Source of the DNA: Rattus norvegicus
Lineage: Eukaryota; Chordata; Mammalia; Rodentia; Muridae
Assembly: GCF_036323735.1 (NCBI RefSeq)
Contig: NC_086027.1
Location: 91,641,662-91,705,661 of the forward strand
Length of the DNA stretch: 64,000 nucleotides
Direction: 5' to 3'
Shown here one piece after another: positions 57,131-64,000 of this stretch (its first letter is position 1; each line of letters starts with the position of its first letter). The notes under the pieces were generated by a model that was given only the letters and a program-made list of their open reading frames with translations, had not been told where the DNA came from and did no database searches. The position numbers were made by a program, and so were the translations under genes.

Positions 57131-59968
57131 CTCCTATTATTATTTTATCCCCTTTCTCCTGCCATGCCTTCTCATTCCACAAAATTTCCCCTCCTACTTT
57201 CACATAGAGAACTGAGTCTGGGGTTCGTGGCTCTGCCCTCACCACCAGGCTGATCCTCAAGCTCTGATCTTCTGATGCCTGGGTCCTGCTTCTTTAATGC
57301 TCATGTGGAGATGCCGCTCCCGTTACACCTTTACTCTAGCATTTGAGCACCTCTCTTGTTGGTTCATTTATGCATCTTTATCCTCTCAGTATCGTCATGC
57401 AGGTTTACCCTGAGAGAACAGCTTTTAGCATTGGGTCTCATGAGAAGCCTGATAAATGTAATTAGCCTACTCCCTGGCTGTCCTCAGGCCTTCTGACTCA
57501 ATGGATCCTTACCGACGCTCAGGCATCTATGACATCAGCAAGCACTGGTGTGCCTGATAGAGTGGTCATACTTAGACGCATGGGACCTTTTTTCTGATCC
57601 TTTGGAAGATGTGCAGATTTCACATGCTATATGTTTCCTGCTTTGGAATGCAGAAAGTCAAAGGTCATGTAAGCAGGACGAAGTCCTGTAAGAATGTGGA
57701 GCCTTTCCTCTCTCCCCTGTAGCCACCAGGCTGACGTGTGCGATTCTCAGCTCTCTCCTCTCATTTCCCTCAAGTTGTTCCACAGTCTTGTTTCTTCCTC
57801 CTCTGAGCGTTACTCCTTCCGGTTAATTAAACTTTGAATAAGCTTGTCACCTGCACTGTTGAGTAGCATTAAATGACCACTTATTTTCCCAAGTGCTAAT
57901 AATGGAACATGAATTCTTGAAATTAGTTCAATCCTTTTTTTGAACTCTTTCAGCATGGTTCAACAGAATCCTGTGCTACTTGCTACTAGTGACATCTACT
58001 GGAAGAAGTTGGAAAGGCCAACATTTTAGTGATTTTCTTTTCTTTCTTAAGAGCACATGCTTCATTTGTTATTACTGGGGAGATAGTTACCCTTTAATGG
58101 TGTCTTAGATACCAACCTTAAACTATACACGTTCAACCTTTTGTGAAATTCCCTGGATTCGAAGTTCAGACACAGAGGAGAGCAGCTTTGATGGGAGCCT
58201 TGGTATTCCTGTGTGGTCAGGGGAGCCTTGCTGAATGACATGGTGCCCTCCTGTCCCTCAGCTGCTCAGGTGCTGCTTTGTGTGGATGCTGTCAACAAGG
58301 AGGTTTCTCCTGAGGTGCTTTGTCACAGTAACATCTCTCGCTACACAGTTCTGAGCAAATGCTCAGCCTACTTCCAATATGAGTTCGTTGTCTTTCTGTT
58401 CATGCAAGGGGCTTCCTCTACGATTCAATGAAGACCAGAAATAAGAACTTCGCACACTATTGCCCTGTTTTGATATAACGTTTTAGAAACAGTCTTTTGA
58501 ACGAATGACGTTCTAGACTCTATTTTATCCCATTAAAACCCATTTGTTCTCATTCTTTCTTGGTTTGCTCTGGGTAAGGCTACTTACCTGGCAAAGCCTC
58601 ATGTATGTAGTTCGCTGCTCTGCCTCTTTACTTTCTGGCAAGGAAAATACGACGCCGATGTTTCAGACTTTGCTACAGCGATCTGTCACCTGCACATAAT
58701 GCGGAACACCAGAATTGTATTACCGTGATTCTGTGTAGAATTGTAGCCACAGTAGAGCCACAATTGAAGCACAGGCAGACCTGCTTTATGGGAGACAATA
58801 AATCCTTCTACTAAGAGGCAGGGAAGAGCAGTAGGGAAGAATGTGACCGATGAGGGGAAACTGTAGGAAGTACGGTGTGTGTGTCCCTGGCCCGGGTAGT
58901 GTTTCTAACCAGCAATTATGTAAACATCTGAGTAACATGCAATCCTCCTGCACCTGGCTGGGCAAGGGTATCTAATAGATGCTTTGGTAAATACTACTTG
59001 TTGTTGTTCAATTATTAGAATTGCCCAGTCGGCAAATCCCGGGTGGTCTGTCAATAGCTACGGAAAGGAATAAAACGTGAATGTAATGTTGTGAAAACGG
59101 GAGTGACTCCAAAGAGTGGTTAGAGGAGAGGAGATTATGGAGAGGCAAGTAGGGGGTCCAGCATCTTCACTTTAGAACATGGGATGGGAAAAGCCAAACT
59201 CTTCATAATGCAAGAACTGAGGAAGATGGTGGATGATAAGGGATCAACAGCAATTGAACTTGAAGCGAGCAAAATGCCTGTTAGGAAGCTGTGAGAGAAG
59301 CTGAGTCTATCACCACTGTAAGCCAGTAGGTAAGTGCTAAAACCTGAAACTGCAGGAACAGAGGATAAAGGTGTCTATTCTACAGTGTGTCTCCTGAGTG
59401 ACACCTACTAAAGAAGGACTGGGGCTGAAGCAGAAGGGGCGGGAAGACTTGTATTCCTTGTCTATGTATGCTTGTCTAGCTCCTTCCGGTATTTGATGAA
59501 ACATTTTTAAAAACATAAAAAGAGGAGTTAATGCTTTTAAAAAATGGTTTAGAAGTATATACTGGCCATTAATAAAGATGAAACGTTTCCCTGCACAACT
59601 CCGTACTCGGGAGCCAGTCAAGCCTAGCATCTCCATATTTGGAGAAGTCAGTATACAAAGGTAACTAAAAAGATAATTAGCTCTCCTAGCTGTGCCTTAC
59701 AGTGAAGGAAGTGCAGCTTCAACTGGCAAGAAAAGGGCTTCATCCTGCCAGTCTAGGATTCTGGCCTCTACCTACCCACATCAGGAGGCTGCCACAATCA
59801 GCCGCAATGTCAGCATTTCTGCTCCTGGGATAGACCATGGAGGTAACACCTGTCTTAAGCCTCCACAGAGTGGAGGGACTCAGAGTGCATCGCTGAGTGT
59901 ACAATTAGGAGAGATCAAATCAGAGTTTGACATTTCAGATGGGTGAAACCTCTTCTTCTCCATGCGTT
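56641..59968. other. Intergenic, mostly unique
   Basis: No gene. A run at 56994-57014, (AT)n at 57082-57122. The frame at 58213-58431 is unrecognised. Confidence 0.4.
57082..57122. repeat. (TA)n microsatellite
   Basis: About 20 TA units, about 70 bases after an A run. Confidence 0.95.
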
Positions 59969-59984
59969 GGTGGACGAAACTATT

Positions 59985-60661
59985 TTTTTTCCTCATCTTT
60001 ATTAACTTGGATATTTCTTATTTACATTTCGATTGTTATTCCCTTTCCTGGTTTCCAGGCCAACATCCCCCTCCCCTCCCCTCCTATATGGGTGTTCCCC
60101 TCCCCATCCTTCCCTCATTACCGCCCTCCACCCAGCAATCCCATTCACTGGGGGTTCAGACTTGGCAGGACGAAGGGCTTCCCCTTCCACTGGTGCTCTT
60201 ACTAGGCTATTCATTGCTACCTATGGGGTCAGAGTCCAGGGTCAGTCCATGTATAGTCTTTAGGTAGTGGCTTAGTCCCTGGAAGCTCTGGTTGCTTGAC
60301 ATTGTTGTTCATATGGGGTCTCGAGCCCCTTCAAGCTCTTTAAGTCCTTTCTCTGATTCCTTCAACAGGGGTCCTGTTCTCAGTTCAGTGGTTTGCTGCT
60401 GGCATTCACCTATGTATTTGCTGTATTCTGGGTGTGTCTCTCAGAAGAGAGCTTCATCTGGTTCCTGTCAGCCTGCACTTCTTTGCTTCATCCATCTTAT
60501 CTAGTTTGGTGGCTGTATATGTATGGGCCACATGTGGGGCAGGCTCTGAATGGGTGTTCCTTCTGCCTTGCCTCCCTATTCCCTGCCAAGGGTATTCTTG
60601 TTCCCCCCCTTTTTTTCTTGTTCCCCTTTTAAAGAAGGAGTGAAGCATTCACATTTTGGTC
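59985..60661 (-). mobile_element. 5'-truncated L1 with 16-bp target-site duplication
   Basis: Antisense L1 3' end from the T-rich tail (59981-59990) to gaagcattcacattttgg. GGTGGACGAAACTATT occurs at 59969-59984 and 60662-60677, an exact duplication on both sides. Confidence 0.93.
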
Positions 60662-60677
60662 GGTGGACGAAACTATT

Positions 60678-61270
60678 ACTGGTCCATGTATGAAATCACT
60701 GTTATCCTGTCCGCATTTTCCAGGAGAATCTGGTTTTTTAATTTTCCCCAATATCCAATTTTATCAGTGACCAGAGAAAGTCTCATATTCATGGTATGCC
60801 ACTAACTTTCCACTTTGGCCTCACACTCCGAGTCTTACCAAGGTCATATTTCTTTTCCTGGCACCTTGTGAGAGTCAGCTGCGTTTACACACTCCTCTGT
60901 TCTCCTGTGACACATCCTTATTAATTCCTTGCTCCAAGGTTGGCTGTGTTGCCACCCTTTGACCCCATTACTTTCCTATATAGACTCTCCTTTTCCAGTA
61001 CTGCAAGTACAGTTTAATCGCTTAGATCAAAGTCCAGTCACCACATTCCCTTAATTGCATTTGATAATGGCTGGTGGACTTTCTGGTGACGTAGCTCAGG
61101 CCCTGCTCATGAGACACGTCTTTCGACACCCTGCCAGAAGCTGGCTCCAGGTCTGTAACTGCTCGAGAGGTGGTGGGAGGGACCCGGGAAAATGGAGCTG
61201 ATAAATGAGATGGACTAAAGGCTCAAGCACGAGCCAACTTTATTCCAAGCATCAGACATTTATTCTGTAT

Positions 61271-61309
<39 letters not shown>

Positions 61310-63526
61310 TATTTTATTTTATTTTATATTTATTTATATATATTATTAATTATTTATTCTGTCTGTATAAATGTCATCAGACATTTATACAGTCACAAGG
61401 CCAAGCTGCACATGACAGATAAGCCACATCTGGCAGAAAGAGGTTTTAATGAATAATCTGAAATAAACTCACTCTTATCCGCTGGTTCTGGTCTCTTGTA
61501 GAACGTAAGTCCATTTTTGTCTATAATGCAAATGTTATGATATCTTGTGCAAATAGGAAGTGAGTTAAAATCCAAGGAAAATTAAATACAATCCTCTTTC
61601 CAGATGAATGAATGAGTCTATTACAGTCCTAAGGTCCAGTCATAAACATGAAATCATTAGTAAAGATAACAGGAGCTGGATCCATTCAATCTGCAAGTTG
61701 AAGCAAAAGAGGATGGGAAACATGAGGCCAATACATGTGTTCAGAGGCATTCATGGCAGATGCACAGGTCAGCATCATCATCAGGAGATTCTCACGGGGC
61801 ATGAGGCTCTGTGTGCTCTGTAGACCAACTACTCCCTTGCTACACAGGGCCTTAACATAGCCCCAGGTGGGCAGACTTGACTTCTGACGATATGGTCATC
61901 ATCTGGTTTTGGCCTTTTAGATGGAGACTTGCTATCTTCCTGGTGACTTCTACTGTTACCTTACTCTCCATCATTGCCTTTGATGGGCAGGGTCAGAGGA
62001 GCTGAAGAGGAATCCACGAAGCTTCCGTGGATCAATCTGCAGCGACAGTTGCATACCCCTTCCCAATTTTCTTCTGGAGAGGTAAAAATGGGCAGGTTAA
62101 TGTGTTAGTTTGCTAATTTCATTCTGCAATAAAGCCAGGGAGGTTTGAGTGTCCAAAGTGTGGGGCAGTGGACCGTGCATCCAGACAGAACGGGTAAGGT
62201 AGAACCCTGGTAAATCTCATAATTGAGAACAGCAGGAGTTCTCACTAGCTCCTGACCAGGTTCTTGTCCTGGAGCACATAACCATGACACCCCACTAAGA
62301 GGACCATGGCAACTGGTTATGTAGCATGAAAACCTAGATTTCTCCATGCTAATGAGCTATTTAGATAGACCCTGAGTGTTTAGTCAATGAGCTTCCCTTC
62401 CTGAGCGTCCCTTCATGCAAAAGGTATTCAATCCATGATCATCCTAAGTAAGACTTACGCATCCTCATCCGTCAAGGGGAAAAAAAAACCAGTTTGGACA
62501 AGCAAGGACTGATCCTTCATCAAGGACTGCTATACAGGGAGACTGTCATTGTACAGAGCCTCTAAGTCTCCTACTTCTGCAATAAAAGGTTCTCTTCCAG
62601 CCCTTCCACTTACTCAAAGCTAAGCCAGACTCCCCATCCCCCCAACCCAGGGCTCATCTAGTGCTGTTCTTAACATCTCTTGGTTCCCAGTAGTGTTTGG
62701 GTATATAGGAGGATGGAAACCATAGTTCTCAACTCTTCGAGATTCACAGCAGTGTCTAGGTGCACAGGAGTTTGAGAACCACAGCCTTTGTCCTAGCCTC
62801 TGCTGTTTTCATGGGAACACTGGGACTCCTATGGTAGACTGCGTTTCACTTTCCCTGAGCAGGATGAGAGCAGCCCAGTGGTGAGGAAGACACATGCGGA
62901 TGATTCTGTTGCTGGAAACAATCCTACAACATAAGCAGACTCTTAAGTGATAGTTAAGGTTTACTAATTAACCACAGTGGATGAATCAAAACAGCCAGGC
63001 CTACTTGTTGAACTAGAGAAAAAGAGTATTACTACGTCGATGAATAGCTAGACCACGAGTCCCTCCCGCACCCTTAGATGAGGTGTCAATAAAATGAATA
63101 TTTGTCTGTAGAATGGGACAAGGTGGGACAGTTTTTGTAATTGCAAATTCAGTTTATAGGAGAAAGAATCCATATCTTGCCAGCTGAATAATAATATTCT
63201 ATCTTTCCACAGAAATGTGCAAATGGGATTTGAAAATCCATACAATTCTGTAATGCTCTTAAAACTGTTGTTGGTTTAGATTAAAAATCAAGGATAAAAT
63301 CCATATAATAGCTGATGTCAGGTCCTCCTTTGATTGACCGATTTACTTTATTTACTCTGATTTGAGCAAAAAGAGGAAGGTAATTACTATTTTATGGTCG
63401 TATGGTGTCAATAAATCCATATTTATTTTATCTTTTTGTGCTATGTAATACTTATAGGAGACATTTCTTTTCTTGCCCCTTTAGATAGTATCTGAGGACT
63501 ATCCAATGTCATCTTTCCTTCTTGAA
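60678..63526. other. Intergenic with (TTTA)n
   Basis: (TTTA)n and degenerate T/A repeats at about 61266-61345; no gene or other clear repeat. Confidence 0.45.
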
Positions 63527-63743
63527 CAGTGCTTCTCAACCTTCCTAATGCTGTAACTCTTTAATTCAGTTCTTCATGTTGTGGTGACCACCAAACCATA
63601 AGATTATTTTTGTTGCTACTTCATAACTGTAATTTAGCTTCTGTTATGAATTGTAATGTAAATATGTGTTTTCTTATGGTTTTATGTGACCCCTGTGAAA
63701 ATTTGACCCCCAAAGAGGTCATGGCTCAGAGGTTAAAAACCAC
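63527..63743 (+). mobile_element. URR1-type hAT DNA transposon
   Basis: cagtgcttctcaaccttcct ... gttgctacttcataactgta ... gacccccaaagaggtcatgg ... ttaaaaaccaccg. The ends are imperfect terminal inverted repeats. Confidence 0.85.
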
Positions 63744-64000
63744 CGTTCTAAGTTTTTAAGTAGCTAGGACTACATTGAAAATACCAAGCACAGCTCATTA
63801 GGCTGAGGAGGAACTGGAAGACAAATTCTTTTGCCTGCGGGGCCCTAGATTGCCTATGTAGTACAGTTAGATTTTTCAAAGACTGTCCCTAAGTCTTAAC
63901 CAAAAAGTGGAAAGAATTCAAAATTAGACTGATGTTCAAATTCCTCACCCCAGCTTCAGGATCATCTCCAGGCAGTGGAGGATACAAATCTAAAGGAGGC

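Noticed and set aside
58213..58431. 72-codon frame that looked exon-like
   Set aside because: No convincing splice sites bordering it and no family match; unsupported as an exon.
59692..59946. 84-codon frame beside the L1 at 59985
   Set aside because: No recognisable domain, start context or splice sites; likely chance.

Overview
This is mammalian nuclear DNA from a murid rodent, most probably rat. The best evidence is the repeat content. It holds ID (BC1-type) SINEs with the rat-style GGGGTTGGGGATTTAGCTC head, one full-length and two others, at least one looking recent. It also holds rat-like L1 3' ends, B1, B2, B3 and B4 SINEs, ORR1 and MT MaLR LTRs, URR1 hAT elements, and long CA, TATC and TTC/TCC microsatellites. 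No bacterial or viral gene organisation is present.

The left half (about 1.2 to 29.8 kb) is a cluster of five short, intronless genes. They encode very Cys/Gly-rich proteins of the KRTAP28 / SCYGR family (small cysteine and glycine repeat containing; hair-associated). CDSs are 1299-1628 (+), 13148-13504 (+), 18779-19249 (-), 21451-21801 (+) and 29121-29474 (+), giving 109, 118, 156, 116 and 117 residues. Each has the same layout: a TATA-like box directly followed by a conserved ggggctcccc(ct) block, a roughly 65-nt 5' UTR, a CTGACAMCATGG start, one exon, and an AATAAA signal 320-360 nt past the stop. Each protein has an MGCCGC start, a variable run of GGC tripeptides, CC-rich spacers, then an RPVVVCC(C)RR segment and a GKGCC..QQK..KCGCKK tail. 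The gene at 18779-19249 is the longest and alone carries the segment SSCTSCRCYRV.

The cluster grew by duplication. The genes near 13 kb and 21 kb share diverged downstream sequence in direct orientation. The stretch 18.8-21.3 kb reappears inverted at 26.6-29.5 kb, forming a large imperfect palindrome centred near 24 kb with the 21-kb gene in its loop. Its middle has drifted, but its inner end (289 bp) is perfectly identical between arms. Its outer end (promoter and 5' UTR of the two head-to-head genes) is about 98% identical. That pattern suggests gene conversion or strong constraint.

The right half (about 30-64 kb) contains no gene I can support. It is ordinary intergenic or intronic rodent DNA: old and young transposons, a 355-bp TTC/TCC tract at 48.06-48.42 kb, a perfect 139-bp tandem duplication at 56.0-56.3 kb, and a 5'-truncated L1 with 16-bp target-site duplications at 59.97-60.68 kb. 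A 1-kb segment near 32-33 kb with open frames on both strands looks like a decayed dispersed repeat and remains unnamed. Repeat family names are from memory of consensus sequences; boundaries are approximate unless target-site duplications are given.
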